Source of the DNA: Citrifermentans bemidjiense Bem | Lineage (GTDB): Bacteria > Desulfobacterota > Desulfuromonadia > Geobacterales > Geobacteraceae | Direction of reading: 5' to 3' | DNA length: 64,000 bases | Assembly: GCF_000020725.1 (NCBI RefSeq) | Contig: NC_011146.1 | Span: 4,096,001-4,160,000, forward strand | In this document: positions 25,628-33,829 of the stretch, in pieces | How the letters are laid out: each line of letters starts with the position of its first letter | Position numbering within the stretch: position 1 is the stretch's first letter | Made by a program: the position numbers and the translations under genes | The notes under the pieces: generated by a model | The model's database searches: none | Told to the model about the DNA's origin: nothing | The model's input: the letters and a program-made list of their open reading frames with translations, nothing else

Positions 25628-26542
25628 TTAGTAGCGGAAGGTGAGCGCCAGCAGGGGTTTGCCGCTTTCGTTGCGGCCAATAGACATGCCGAACTCACCC
25701 TGCAGCTTGTCGATGAAATCCCTTTCCCGGCTGCGGTTGTACTTGTGGGCGCTGCTGGCAGCGTTGTAGATGTTGCCGATGTACCATCCCGATTCAAAGC
25801 CAAAGAGAATGCCGCCGGCTACGTTGTTACCCCTATGGATCGCCTCCAGCCCGCCCCAGAGAAAAAGGCCGTTCAAGAGCACGGTGATGGCTGCATCCTT
25901 GGGGCGCTCGACGTAGATTTGGCCGGCGCCCGGCAGGACGGCAGACAGCCCCGCCGCAAGGGAGGGAGACTTGCGCGGCAGCAAGGGGAATTGCCCGGCG
26001 GCTTTCGCAAGTTGCATCCCTTCCTCGTGCCGGGCGGAGTCCTTGGGGAGGCCGCCAAAGGCCCCCGCCCCCTGCTCCCATTGCCCCTGCAACAGGTAGC
26101 ACCACCCCATCTTCATGCGCGCCTCGTCGGCCTGCGTCTCCTGCGGGTAGCGGCTTATGAACTCCTGGTAGGCTGCGAGCGCCGCAGCATAATCCTTTTT
26201 GGCGAAATAGCTCTCCCCCACCATGAACAACGCCTTCCGGCCGGTTTCCTCTTCGGGGTAGCGCCCGGCCAGGGTGCGGAACTTCTCTACCGCCGCCCCC
26301 CATTTCTCCCCTTTCAGGTACGAGAGCGCTATCTTGTACTGCGCCGCCTTCGCCGCCGGCTCGGCGGGGAAGAAGTAAAGGACGCGCTCGTATTCCGAGA
26401 TGGCGCGGTAATAATCCCCCTCGTCGAAGAGGTGGTCGCCAAAGGAGAGCGCGCTCTCCGCGGTCAATTGCAGCGGCGCGGCAAAGGTGGCGCCGACGCT
26501 GCAGGCTAAGATCAGCAAAACTGCGGCAATGGTTCTAGTCAT
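25628..26542 (-). CDS. Exported TPR protein with C-terminal membrane segments
   Basis: A 304-residue protein starting at the ATG at 26542 (nine codons after an upstream in-frame start that lacks a better context). A signal peptide is followed by three or four TPR-like repeats (about 30-165, for example YYRAISEYERVLYFFPAEPAAKAAQ and YAAALAAYQEFISRYPQE). The C-terminal part has LSAVLPGAGQIYVERPKDAAITVLLNG, a pattern of membrane-associated DUF5683-like proteins. Last of three minus-strand genes overlapping yidD by 8 nt; probably an envelope assembly factor. Confidence 0.8.
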   Translation of the reverse strand: MTRTIAAVLLILACSVGATFAAPLQLTAESALSFGDHLFDEGDYYRAISEYERVLYFFPAEPAAKAAQYKIALSYLKGEKWGAAVEKFRTLAGRYPEEETGRKALFMVGESYFAKKDYAAALAAYQEFISRYPQETQADEARMKMGWCYLLQGQWEQGAGAFGGLPKDSARHEEGMQLAKAAGQFPLLPRKSPSLAAGLSAVLPGAGQIYVERPKDAAITVLLNGLFLWGGLEAIHRGNNVAGGILFGFESGWYIGNIYNAASSAHKYNRSRERDFIDKLQGEFGMSIGRNESGKPLLALTFRY

Positions 26543-26972
26543 GTCTGTACCACCAGAAATCGTTGTCATCGAGGGTGTCGACAGCCCTGATGCGGCTGCC
26601 GACCATTACCTTCTGGGAAAGGCGGCTCTCATCCGCCTCGTGCATGAGCCGGTCTGCGGTCATCACAACGCCGATAACGGGACCATGGCGCCGGATGGCC
26701 TGGATGCTGAACTGCGAGCAGGTGGGGTAAAGGGGGCAACGGTCGCCGTCCATGGGCGAGATGAACAGCTGGTAGAACTTGAGCAGGCCGAGAAACGGCG
26801 CGTCGATGAACCGCGATTTCGGCAGGTCTTGCCGGCGCCCTGCCTGCTGCGGCTGCGCAAAGACCGGCGCTGCCGGCAACACGGACCACGGTCCCCACTC
26901 TCCCCCAAAGGCAAAGGGGGCGCAAAAGAAGACTGCACCCAAAGCCGCCAGACAAAGTATCCACGCGCGCAC
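26535..26972 (-). CDS. yidD: YidD-family protein with N-terminal signal-like extension
   Basis: The C-terminal half contains the YidD signature FYQLFISPMDGDRCPLYPTCSQF and AIRRHGPVIG; YidD helps YidC insert inner-membrane proteins. The GTG at 26972, with GAGG upstream and 1 nt after the preceding stop, gives about 145 residues; starts further upstream would overlap the TPR gene. Unlike usual 70-85-residue YidD, the first 45 residues form a hydrophobic, signal-peptide-like segment (WILCLAALGAVFFCAPFAFG). Canonical YidD sits between rpmH/rnpA and yidC, so this is a displaced, exported-looking paralogue. Confidence 0.85.
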   Translation of the reverse strand: MRAWILCLAALGAVFFCAPFAFGGEWGPWSVLPAAPVFAQPQQAGRRQDLPKSRFIDAPFLGLLKFYQLFISPMDGDRCPLYPTCSQFSIQAIRRHGPVIGVVMTADRLMHEADESRLSQKVMVGSRIRAVDTLDDNDFWWYRHD

Positions 26973-26973
26973 G

Positions 26974-27531
26974 CTATTCGGCCTCAAGCCGTCTAAGCGC
27001 CAGGCGTGACGCATCTTTGTCGGACATCTGCAGGACCGCTTTGCGCAGTTCGTCCCGCGCGTTCGAGGCTTCAAACCGTTTCTTCACGTAGTCTGCGTCT
27101 ATCTGCTTGGCCTGGCGGTAGGCCTGGTAGGCTGCGTAAAAACGGTCTTCCCGGTAAAGGGCGACGGCCAGGTTGTAAGCCGCCTTTACCGCGGAGGAAT
27201 CCAGTTCCAGGGCCTTGCGGAAAGCATGTTCGGCGTTTTCAAATTGCTTGAGGCGCAGGTAGGCCGCGCCGAGGTTGTTGAAGGTGGTGGCTTGCGGGTC
27301 GTAGGAAAGAGACTTCTGGTAGGCCTCGATGGCCTGGGGGAGCCGGTTCAAACGGTAGCAGGCGAAGCCCAGCCCGTTCAGGTAGCGGGGGTTTTTGCCG
27401 TCGGTTCTTAGGAGCTCGCTGTAGCGGCTGAATTCCTGTTCCAGATCCTGCGCTGACGGCTCGCTGTATCCGAGCGCGGAAGAAGAGAACCAGATGGTGA
27501 GGAGGAGTGTCATGGCAACTTTGTAAAGCAT
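26974..27531 (-). CDS. Exported TPR protein
   Basis: A 185-residue protein with a signal peptide (LYKVAMTLLLTIWFSSSALG) and three TPR repeats in tandem (about 47-150), such as PRYLNGLGFACYRLNRLPQA, ATTFNNLGAAYLRLKQFENA and VKAAYNLAVALYREDRFYAA. First gene of a three-gene minus-strand unit with the YidD-like and second TPR protein. Likely a periplasmic scaffold; partner unknown. Confidence 0.85.
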   Translation of the reverse strand: MLYKVAMTLLLTIWFSSSALGYSEPSAQDLEQEFSRYSELLRTDGKNPRYLNGLGFACYRLNRLPQAIEAYQKSLSYDPQATTFNNLGAAYLRLKQFENAEHAFRKALELDSSAVKAAYNLAVALYREDRFYAAYQAYRQAKQIDADYVKKRFEASNARDELRKAVLQMSDKDASRLALRRLEAE

Positions 27532-27573
27532 CCCCTCTTTTACCCCATCCGGACTAATGAGTAAACTTATTTC

Positions 27574-28428
27574 TCAGGCGCTGCGTCCCCGTCGCCTCTT
27601 CTTTCCGGAGACCACCTGGGCGTGGTTCAGCGCCGCCACCAGGGCCACCCCCCCGATGATGTTCCCCGCCAAGACCGGCAGCATGTAACCCAGCAGGTAA
27701 CCCGGGTAGGAGATCTCGCCGACGACGGCGAGGTACATGGTCTCAGCCGATCCCGCCACTATGTGCGACATCTTACCGAGCCCGACGAGATAAGTGATGA
27801 TGACGATGGTCGCCAGGCGAGAGTTGGCGGAACCCGGGAGCAGCCAAACCATGAGGGCGATGAGCCAGCCCCCGAAGATCCCCTTGAAGAAGACGGCGGT
27901 GATGCCGGGAGCAATGGCTTCGCGCCCGAGAGTCCTGAAGCTTTCCAGGACGCCCGGATCGAACACCGGCTCCCTGAGCCCCAGGGTGAAAAGCCACACT
28001 CCCAACAGGTTGGCGGCAAGGACGACGCTCCAAAGGCGGGCCACGTTCAGCAGGGTGGCGAGGTCGCGGCGGTGCAGCAGCGGCAGGATCACGGTCAGGG
28101 TGTTCTCGGTGAAGAGCTGCTGCCGTCCCAGGATGACGATGAGAAAGCCGACGGTGTAGCCGAACTTGGAGACCAGCGGCCGCCAGGGAAGATCGGGAAG
28201 GTGCGCGTGCAAGAGTCCCTCCGCGAAGAGGGAAAACCCCATGGAGAGCCCCGCAGCCACTCCCGACCACGCCAGCGCCGAGGTCGGCCGCTGCAACTCG
28301 GTCTCCCCTTCCTTTCGGACCGCCTCGTGGACCACCACCGCGCCGATACTGGTCGCTTCCTCGATCTTCGCCTCTTCCTCCGGCGTGGTCTCAACGGTCC
28401 TTTGCCATTTTTCGCCGTTTTCGCTCAT
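27574..28428 (-). CDS. Formate/nitrite transporter (FNT) family channel, YfdC-like
   Basis: A 284-residue inner-membrane protein starting at the ATG at 28428 (GGGGGCG upstream), nine codons inside a longer frame. A charged cytoplasmic N-terminal stretch of about 50 residues precedes six membrane helices. GRQQLFTENTLTVILPLL and GLGKMSHIVAGSAETMYL match FNT helices, with the central pore His retained. The long N-terminus resembles E. coli YfdC rather than FocA or NirC. Monocarboxylate or nitrite conductance is expected for the family; the substrate here is not known. Confidence 0.88.
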   Translation of the reverse strand: MSENGEKWQRTVETTPEEEAKIEEATSIGAVVVHEAVRKEGETELQRPTSALAWSGVAAGLSMGFSLFAEGLLHAHLPDLPWRPLVSKFGYTVGFLIVILGRQQLFTENTLTVILPLLHRRDLATLLNVARLWSVVLAANLLGVWLFTLGLREPVFDPGVLESFRTLGREAIAPGITAVFFKGIFGGWLIALMVWLLPGSANSRLATIVIITYLVGLGKMSHIVAGSAETMYLAVVGEISYPGYLLGYMLPVLAGNIIGGVALVAALNHAQVVSGKKRRRGRSA

Positions 28429-28638
28429 AACGCCCCCGATTGGCCGGGCAGGCACTGTTGCGCTGCCGCCGCGGCATATCCTGCGCTGCCGCGCGCCATC
28501 ACGGCCAGATATGGGTTTACCCGGCAGGGCAGGGCTGTCAAGACACTGGGCACCGGAGTTTTGGCTTCCAATAGACGATTTTTGCGGGTAAGGTTAGCAT
28601 CCGTTCAAGAACCAGATTCCCAATATCGAGGAGGCAAT

Positions 28639-29109
28639 ATGAAAAAGGCGCTGGTGACGTACTATTCGCAGTCGGGTAACACACGCAAGATGGCCCAGCT
28701 GATAGCAGACCACCTCCAGTCCCGCGGCGTTCAGGCCGACCTGATCGCGGTCCAGGACGTGGATATCGACACCCTCCCCTCCTACGACGGCTTCCTGGTC
28801 GGCTCCCCCAATTACTTCGGGACCATGGCCTGGCCGGTGAAGAAGTTCATCGACGACAGCATCAAGTACTACAAGAAGTTGAACGGGAAGGCGGCGGCCG
28901 CTTTCACCTCGGAGGGGATGATCGGCGGCGGCGGCGACCTGGTGGTCCTCGACATCCTGAAGGCGTTCCTGATTCACGGCTGCGTCGTTCAGGGAATGAC
29001 CGATGCCGGCCATTTCGGACCGGTCTCCATCGGCGCGCCCGATGAGCGCATAGAGAAGGAAGTGGCGGTCATGGGCGACGCCTTCTGCTCGCTGCTCAAC
29101 AGGCCGTAA
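28639..29109 (+). CDS. Flavodoxin-family protein (WrbA-like)
   Basis: A 156-residue FMN-binding protein. The ATG at 28639 follows GAGGAGG closely. The phosphate loop YSQSGNTRKMAQ (about 9-20), the region VGSPNYFGTMAWPVKKF and SEGMIGGGGDLVVLDIL fit flavodoxin-like NAD(P)H:quinone oxidoreductases or flavodoxins. It probably serves as a low-potential electron carrier or quinone reductase. Divergent from the FNT gene, 210 bp away. A much longer frame starting at 27622 is an antisense shadow of the FNT gene joined to this one. Confidence 0.9.
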   Translation: MKKALVTYYSQSGNTRKMAQLIADHLQSRGVQADLIAVQDVDIDTLPSYDGFLVGSPNYFGTMAWPVKKFIDDSIKYYKKLNGKAAAAFTSEGMIGGGGDLVVLDILKAFLIHGCVVQGMTDAGHFGPVSIGAPDERIEKEVAVMGDAFCSLLNRP

Positions 29110-29190
29110 CGCCGGCCGCGCGGTGTCGCACCGTTAACAACATGACAATGGCTTTGCGAAGGTTCAGCGGGGAATTCCGGCAAGAAGAGT

Positions 29191-29215
29191 CCCCCCTCCC
29201 GCAAGGGGAGGGGGG
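29191..29215. repeat. Dispersed G/C palindrome
   Basis: CCCCCCTCCC-GCAAG-GGGAGGGGGG, perfect 10-bp stem, between the flavodoxin and DUF2845 genes. The same element recurs at 29702-29726. Confidence 0.75.
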
Positions 29216-29316
29216 ATCAAGAGCGGCTTTCCCCGGTGCTTTCCGACGACCCTTTGGGAAGGGGAGCCTTTTTTCGCGGCCATGCAGCTGACAAGAGCTA
29301 AGAGGAGGAGTAACAG

Positions 29317-29649
29317 ATGAGATTTTTAGGCGCGATAACCCTGTCCTTTTTGCTCGCCCTCCCGGCATGGGCGACGGAAAACCCCACCATGATCTGCCCC
29401 AAGGGGATCGTCTCGGACGGCGATTACCAGGTGGAAGTGCTGGCGAAGTGCGGGGAACCGGCGGCCAAGATACGCAGAGAGGAGAAGCGCTTCGAGAAGG
29501 TGCGCGATGGGGGTAGGGAAAAGACGCTGGCAAGCACGGTGACCGTCGATGAATGGACCTTCAACTTCGGCCCCCAGGAATTCCTGCAGCTGGTGGTCAT
29601 CGAGGACGGCCGGGTGAAAAGGATCGAGAGCCTGGGGTACGGCTACTGA
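29317..29649 (+). CDS. DUF2845 exported protein
   Basis: A 110-residue secreted protein with a signal peptide (RFLGAITLSFLLALPAWA) and a mature part with MICPKGIVSDGDYQVEVLAKCGEPA, the DUF2845 pattern with two conserved Cys, then DEWTFNFGPQEFLQLVVIEDGRVKRIESLGYGY. Small periplasmic proteins of unknown role. AGGAGGAG lies about 6 nt upstream. Single-gene unit between two copies of the G/C palindrome. Confidence 0.85.
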   Translation: MRFLGAITLSFLLALPAWATENPTMICPKGIVSDGDYQVEVLAKCGEPAAKIRREEKRFEKVRDGGREKTLASTVTVDEWTFNFGPQEFLQLVVIEDGRVKRIESLGYGY

Positions 29650-29701
29650 GGTTCGCTCCTGCTTGAGCGATCTGCCGAAAGCACCTTCCCCCACCCCCTA
29701 A

Positions 29702-29726
29702 CCCCCTCCCGCAAGGGGAGGGGGGA
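29702..29726. repeat. Dispersed G/C palindrome
   Basis: CCCCCTCCC-GCAAGG-GGAGGGGG with the flanking C-rich run CCCCCACCCCCTAAC, nearly identical to the copy at 29191 and placed between convergent genes. Confidence 0.75.
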
Positions 29727-29768
29727 CCAAGCGAGGTTCCAGGGGATTCCGCGACTACACCTTGCTAG

Positions 29769-31028
29769 TCAGATTATGAGAACGGCGCGGAAATCGTTGA
29801 CGTTGGTGAAGGTCGGGCCGGTGACCAGGGAGTCCCCCAGCGCCTGGAAGAACCCGTGCCCGTCGTTGTCGTCCAGGCTTAGTTTCGGGTTGATCCCCAA
29901 TTGCCACCCCCTTTGCAGGGAATCGGGCGAGAGATACGCGCCAGCTATCTCCTCGCGGCCGTCGACCCCGTCGGTGTCGGCTGCGAGGGCATGGATCCCG
30001 TCCGCACCGTTCAAGGCTATACCCACTGAAAGCAGGAACTCGACGTTGCGCCCTCCCCTGCCGCTGCCGCGCACCGTCACAGTGGTCTCCCCGCCCGAAA
30101 GAAGGACGCAAGGAGGGGCAAAGGGCTGGCTGCGCCGGGCAACCTGCAAGGCGACGCCCGCCATGACCTTCCCCACATCCCTCGCCTCCCCCTCGATCCG
30201 GTCGCTCAGTATCTGCGCCGCGACGCCGTGACCGGCCGCCACCTGGGCCGCAGCCTCCAATGCCCTTTGCGGCGTCGCCACCAGCCGGTAATCCTCCTCC
30301 TGCAGCCTCGGGTCCCCCGGCTTCACCGATTCACCAGCCCCCGAAAGAAGGATCTCCTGCAAATGGCCGGGAAGAGATATCCCATAGCGGCGGACGATGG
30401 CTAGGGCATCGGCGCAGGTGGTGGCGTCGGCGACGGTCGGCCCGGAGGCGATATCGGCCGGGCTGTCGCCGGGGACGTCGGAGATGGCCAGGGTGATTAC
30501 CCGTGCGGGATGGCAGGCCGCTGCAAGCCTTCCCCCCTTGATGGCGGAGAGGTGGCGGCGCACGCAGTTGATCTCGCTTATGCTCGCCCCGCAGTTTAAG
30601 AGCTGGCGGCTCAACTCCTGTTTTTGCGCCAGGGTCACTCCCGGAAGGGGAAGCGGGAGCAGCGCGGAGCCGCCGCCGGAGATGAGACAGATCACGAGGT
30701 CCTCGGGCTTTAGCCCCCGCACCAGTTCGAGCATGCGGGCGGCGGCTGCGCAACCGGCCAGGTCGGGGACGGGGTGGGCGGCCGACACGATCTCGATGCG
30801 GCGGCAGGGAACCTCGTACCCGTAGCGGGTGACCACCAGGCCGGCCGCGATCTCCCCTTGCCAGGCTTCCTCGAAGGCGCGGGCCATGGCGGCGGAGGCC
30901 TTGCCCGCTCCGATCACCACAGTTTTACCCGCCGGCGGTGCGGGTAGATGCTTGGGGATGCACTCTTGCGGACGAGCCGAAGCGACTGCGGCTTCGAACA
31001 TCTGCTGCAGCAGGGCGCGGGGTTCCAT
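29769..31028 (-). CDS. Glycerate kinase (MOFRL family; glycerate 2-kinase / TtuD-like)
   Basis: A 419-residue cytoplasmic kinase. The N-terminal domain has VVIGAGKASAAMARA and ICLISGGGSALLPLP; the C-terminal MOFRL domain has LLSGGETTVTVRGSGRGGRN and ALAADTDGVDG, all characteristic of the GckA/TtuD class that phosphorylates D-glycerate, usually to 2-phosphoglycerate. Length is normal. No hydroxypyruvate reductase or glyoxylate genes adjoin it. It likely feeds glycerate into lower glycolysis. Confidence 0.93.
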   Translation of the reverse strand: MEPRALLQQMFEAAVASARPQECIPKHLPAPPAGKTVVIGAGKASAAMARAFEEAWQGEIAAGLVVTRYGYEVPCRRIEIVSAAHPVPDLAGCAAAARMLELVRGLKPEDLVICLISGGGSALLPLPLPGVTLAQKQELSRQLLNCGASISEINCVRRHLSAIKGGRLAAACHPARVITLAISDVPGDSPADIASGPTVADATTCADALAIVRRYGISLPGHLQEILLSGAGESVKPGDPRLQEEDYRLVATPQRALEAAAQVAAGHGVAAQILSDRIEGEARDVGKVMAGVALQVARRSQPFAPPCVLLSGGETTVTVRGSGRGGRNVEFLLSVGIALNGADGIHALAADTDGVDGREEIAGAYLSPDSLQRGWQLGINPKLSLDDNDGHGFFQALGDSLVTGPTFTNVNDFRAVLII

Positions 31029-31065
31029 GGAGACTCCTTTTGAGTTGCAGGCGGGGAAGGGAGAA

Positions 31066-31102
31066 GGGGGACAGGCACCTGGCGGAGCCAGTCCCCTTGT
31101 CC
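31066..31102. repeat. Interspersed GGGGACAGGCACC-type repeat, copy 1
   Basis: GGGGGACAGGCACC followed by GGCGGAGCCAGTCCCC; the arms GGGGAC/GTCCCC can pair. A second copy is at 33600. I recall this element as common in Geobacter genomes. Confidence 0.75.
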
Positions 31103-31184
31103 AGCTAAATAGATCGAATGGAAAAAGGGCTACAGTCTATCACTGTGAGCCCTTTTTCTTAAACCGGAAAAACAACAATCGCTG

Positions 31185-31583
31185 TCAATACCGCCCCTTC
31201 CTGATCCAGCCGTGCCTATCCCCCGCATAAAAGTACCCGTGGCAGAGGTAGGGGCCGTTGTTGTAGATGGTCACCGTCTGCACTTCGCCGCACTCGGGAC
31301 AGGGAAGGGTCGGCGTCTCGCGCCGGGCGGCCTCCTGCCTCAGGTTCTCGAGCCGGGCGTCCAGGATCTCGATGCGGGCCAAAAGCTCCCGGTCGAGCAG
31401 ATGCTCCAGGCACCCCCTCACCCCGCACCTTTGCTCCCCACCGTCCACGGCCACCGGGTGTTCGCATTCGGTGCAGCTGCAGTCCATGTCGAGGTTGCCG
31501 CAAAGGGCGCAGCGGCTGTCCTTAAACTCAGGCAGCCCGAAGGATCCAGCAGGATGGATGTAGCTGAAGATGGAACGTGGCAT
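31185..31583 (-). CDS. Cys-rich zinc-ribbon-like hypothetical protein
   Basis: A 132-residue protein from the ATG at 31583, which follows GAGGAGG by 6-8 nt; a longer frame upstream has atypical composition. Several metal-binding Cys pairs are visible: CALCG with CSCTEC, CGVRGC and CPECG. A predicted helix (LDRELLARIEILDARLENLRQEA) lies between the second and last pair. It ends YAGDRHGWIRKGRY. It looks like a cytoplasmic zinc-binding protein; I do not recognise the family. Confidence 0.75.
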   Translation of the reverse strand: MPRSIFSYIHPAGSFGLPEFKDSRCALCGNLDMDCSCTECEHPVAVDGGEQRCGVRGCLEHLLDRELLARIEILDARLENLRQEAARRETPTLPCPECGEVQTVTIYNNGPYLCHGYFYAGDRHGWIRKGRY

Positions 31584-31948
31584 CGCTTTTCCTCCTCTTC
31601 GGGGAGATGGTGTCGGCGCCTGCGCCCGGCCCCCCGGCACAGCGATTAAAATCCTGCCATAAAAAAAGAGCAATGCAAAAGCCTTCCATCCCGCACGATC
31701 CCCTCTTCCTTGCGCGTAGTTCCGCGCTTTCTCGGCCATGGCCCCAGGCAGCGTCAGCGAGAAACTCTTCTGAACTTCGATTCAACCTGACTCGTTAAAA
31801 CTAAAAAATACCCTATTGCGTAAAGTAACCGACCGAACTACCGATACCGATATAACAAACAAACAGGATCATATTGGTCTTCACCGCGGCGACGATGCGC
31901 GCATCTCTCGCCATATAGATATCACCAGCAACAACGATGGAGGAAGCA
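31584..31948. other. Divergent intergenic region with sigma-28-like promoter
   Basis: About 365 bp between the Cys-rich gene (minus) and the chemoreceptor (plus). Apart from the sigma-28-like promoter at 31821-31847 and the chemoreceptor ribosome-binding site I see no structured element. The stretch 31790-31870 is AT-rich. Confidence 0.5.
31821..31847 (+). promoter_or_regulatory. Sigma-28 (FliA)-like promoter of chemoreceptor 2
   Basis: TAAAGTAA, 11 nt, ACCGATAC, against the FliA consensus TAAAGTTT-N11-GCCGATAA: 6/8 and 6/8 with exact spacing. It is about 100 bp upstream of the start codon. Confidence 0.75.
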
Positions 31949-33571
31949 ATGTTCAAGAACTTGAGTATCGGAACAAAATTGGTAATCGCCTTCATAGCTA
32001 TAGCCATGATCGGCACAGTAGTCGGTTCGGTCGGTGTGATAAAGATAGACCGCATCGCCAAGGACGACGCCACGTTGTACAAAGGCGTCACGGTGCCGCT
32101 GGCGGACCTGGCCAACATGTCCACTAATTTCCAGCGGGTCCGCATCAACGTCAGGGACGCGGTGGAAGCGGAAAACGAACAGGACGCAAAGGCGGCACTC
32201 GATACCATTAAGGATTTGCGCGGCAAGATAGACGGCTCTTCCGCGGCCTATGAGAAAACCATATCCACGGAGGAGGGACGCCGGGACTACAACGATTTCA
32301 AGCAGGCCCGCAAGAAGTACGTGGAGCTAACCGATAAGGTGCTCGAGCTGTCGGGCGCGGGAAAGAAGGCTGAGGCGATGCATCTGTTGCACGGCGAGGC
32401 GAAGAAGGCGGCGCTGTTCCAGCAGGATTTGATGAACCGCCTGATGCAGGCGAAGACCGACCAGGGGGAAAAGACATCCGAACATAACTCTGACGTCGCC
32501 AGGGCGGCTTCCCTGTTGATGATAATCCTGGTCGTGGCTGGGGTGCTCCTCGCCGTCGCCGGCGGCGTGTTCATCGCCAGGGCGATCACGGTCCCGCTTA
32601 GGACCGCCGTCTCCAAGGCGAACTCCATCGGCGCCGGAGACCTCACGGTGGATATCCAGGCCGATTCCACGGACGAGACGGGGCAGTTGCTGGCGACCCT
32701 TCGGGCCATGGCCGCAAATCTGCGCGGCATCATGGCAAAGGTCGCCGACACCTCGGACCAGGTGGCGGCGGCCTCCAACCAGTTGCACTCAACCTCCGAC
32801 CAGATAGCAACCGGCGCGGAAGAGGTCGCCTCCCAGGCCGGTACCGTCGCCACCGCAGGCGAGGAGATGTCGGCCACCTCGAGCGATATCGCCCAGAACT
32901 GCCAGCATGCGGCGGAAGGGGCCAGGCGCGCTTCCCAGACGGCGCAAAACGGGGCCGTCGTGGTGGAGAAGACGGTTGCCGTGATGGGGCAGATAGCCGA
33001 GAAGGTGCAGGAGACGGCCAGGACCGTGGAGACGCTGGGAGAGCGCAGCGACCAGATCGGCGCCATCATCGGGACCATAGAGGACATCGCGGACCAGACG
33101 AACCTCCTGGCGCTGAACGCCGCCATCGAGGCCGCGCGCGCCGGGGAGCAGGGGCGCGGTTTTGCCGTGGTCGCCGACGAGGTGCGGGCGCTGGCGGAGC
33201 GGACCACCAGGGCCACCAGGGAAATCGGCGAGATGATCAAGGCCATCCAGAACCAGACCAAGGGTGCGGTGATCGCCATGGAAGAAGGGGTGGAACAGGT
33301 GAAGGCCGGGACCGCGGAAGCGGCCAAGTCGGGAAAGGCGCTGCAGGAGATCCTGGAGCAGATAAACGACGTGGCGATGCAGATCCACCAGGTGGCTACC
33401 GCCGCCGAGGAACAGACCGCAACCACCAGCGAGATCTCCAGCAACATGGTGCAGATAACCGAGGTGGTGCAGCAGACTTCGCAGGGGGCGCACGAGTCGG
33501 CGCAAGCGGCGGCAAGGCTCAGCAACAACGCCGACGAACTGCAGCGGCTGGTCAGGCAGTTCCGCATCTGA
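31949..33571 (+). CDS. Methyl-accepting chemotaxis protein, four-helix-bundle sensor
   Basis: A 540-residue chemoreceptor; the ATG at 31949 follows GGAGG by 5 nt. TM1 is about 10-30, then an all-helical periplasmic 4HB_MCP-like domain with many Lys/Glu residues, TM2 about 187-210 ([23 protein letters not shown]), HAMP, and a signalling domain with [27 protein letters not shown]. The cytoplasmic half is very like the 22566 receptor, so the two probably join the same kinase array. Ligand unknown. A perfect intrinsic terminator follows. Confidence 0.95.
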   Translation: MFKNLSIGTKLVIAFIAIAMIGTVVGSVGVIKIDRIAKDDATLYKGVTVPLADLANMSTNFQRVRINVRDAVEAENEQDAKAALDTIKDLRGKIDGSSAAYEKTISTEEGRRDYNDFKQARKKYVELTDKVLELSGAGKKAEAMHLLHGEAKKAALFQQDLMNRLMQAKTDQGEKTSEHNSDVARAASLLMIILVVAGVLLAVAGGVFIARAITVPLRTAVSKANSIGAGDLTVDIQADSTDETGQLLATLRAMAANLRGIMAKVADTSDQVAAASNQLHSTSDQIATGAEEVASQAGTVATAGEEMSATSSDIAQNCQHAAEGARRASQTAQNGAVVVEKTVAVMGQIAEKVQETARTVETLGERSDQIGAIIGTIEDIADQTNLLALNAAIEAARAGEQGRGFAVVADEVRALAERTTRATREIGEMIKAIQNQTKGAVIAMEEGVEQVKAGTAEAAKSGKALQEILEQINDVAMQIHQVATAAEEQTATTSEISSNMVQITEVVQQTSQGAHESAQAAARLSNNADELQRLVRQFRI

Positions 33572-33599
33572 ACCGCGGAAAGGCGTCCGCATCGAAAGA

Positions 33600-33635
33600 C
33601 AGGGGGACAGGCACCTTGCGGAGCCAGTCCCCCTC
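33600..33635. repeat. Interspersed GGGGACAGGCACC-type repeat, copy 2
   Basis: AGGGGGACAGGCACCT followed by TGCGGAGCCAGTCCCCCT. It differs from copy 1 (31066) mainly by T for G in the centre and slightly longer outer arms. Confidence 0.75.
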
Positions 33636-33641
33636 ACCAAG

Positions 33642-33671
33642 GAGCCGGGTTTTCTACCCGGCTCTTTTTTT
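33642..33671 (+). terminator. Rho-independent terminator of chemoreceptor 2
   Basis: GAGCCGGGT-TTTCT-ACCCGGCTC followed by seven T. A perfect 9-bp stem, 70 bp after the stop. Confidence 0.95.
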
Positions 33672-33733
33672 ATTCCTCAAGCCCCCTTACAGCCACTCTC
33701 ACTGACGAAAGCGTTGCGCCGCTTTAAATAACT

Positions 33734-33761
33734 TAAAGTAATTCTATGCCAGTGACGATAA
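33734..33761 (+). promoter_or_regulatory. Sigma-28-like promoter of the binding-protein/chemoreceptor operon
   Basis: TAAAGTAA, 12 nt, GACGATAA. The -10 matches GCCGATAA at 7 of 8 positions; the spacer is one base longer than the consensus 11. It lies about 70 bp upstream of the first binding protein. Confidence 0.55.
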
Positions 33762-33829
33762 CGATAACGGTATCAGCTGTCCCGCTAGTTCAATGTGTCA
33801 AAAAAACTCTGCCAGTAAGAGGAGGCGTA

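Noticed and set aside
27622-28638. N-terminal extension of the flavodoxin gene by about 340 codons
   Set aside because: It is antisense to the FNT channel gene and low in protein-like features; GAGGAGG and the flavodoxin N-terminus fix the start at 28639.
33600-33671. Small RNA gene between chemoreceptor 2 and the binding-protein operon
   Set aside because: The sequence is an interspersed repeat followed by the chemoreceptor terminator; no promoter is visible for a separate RNA.
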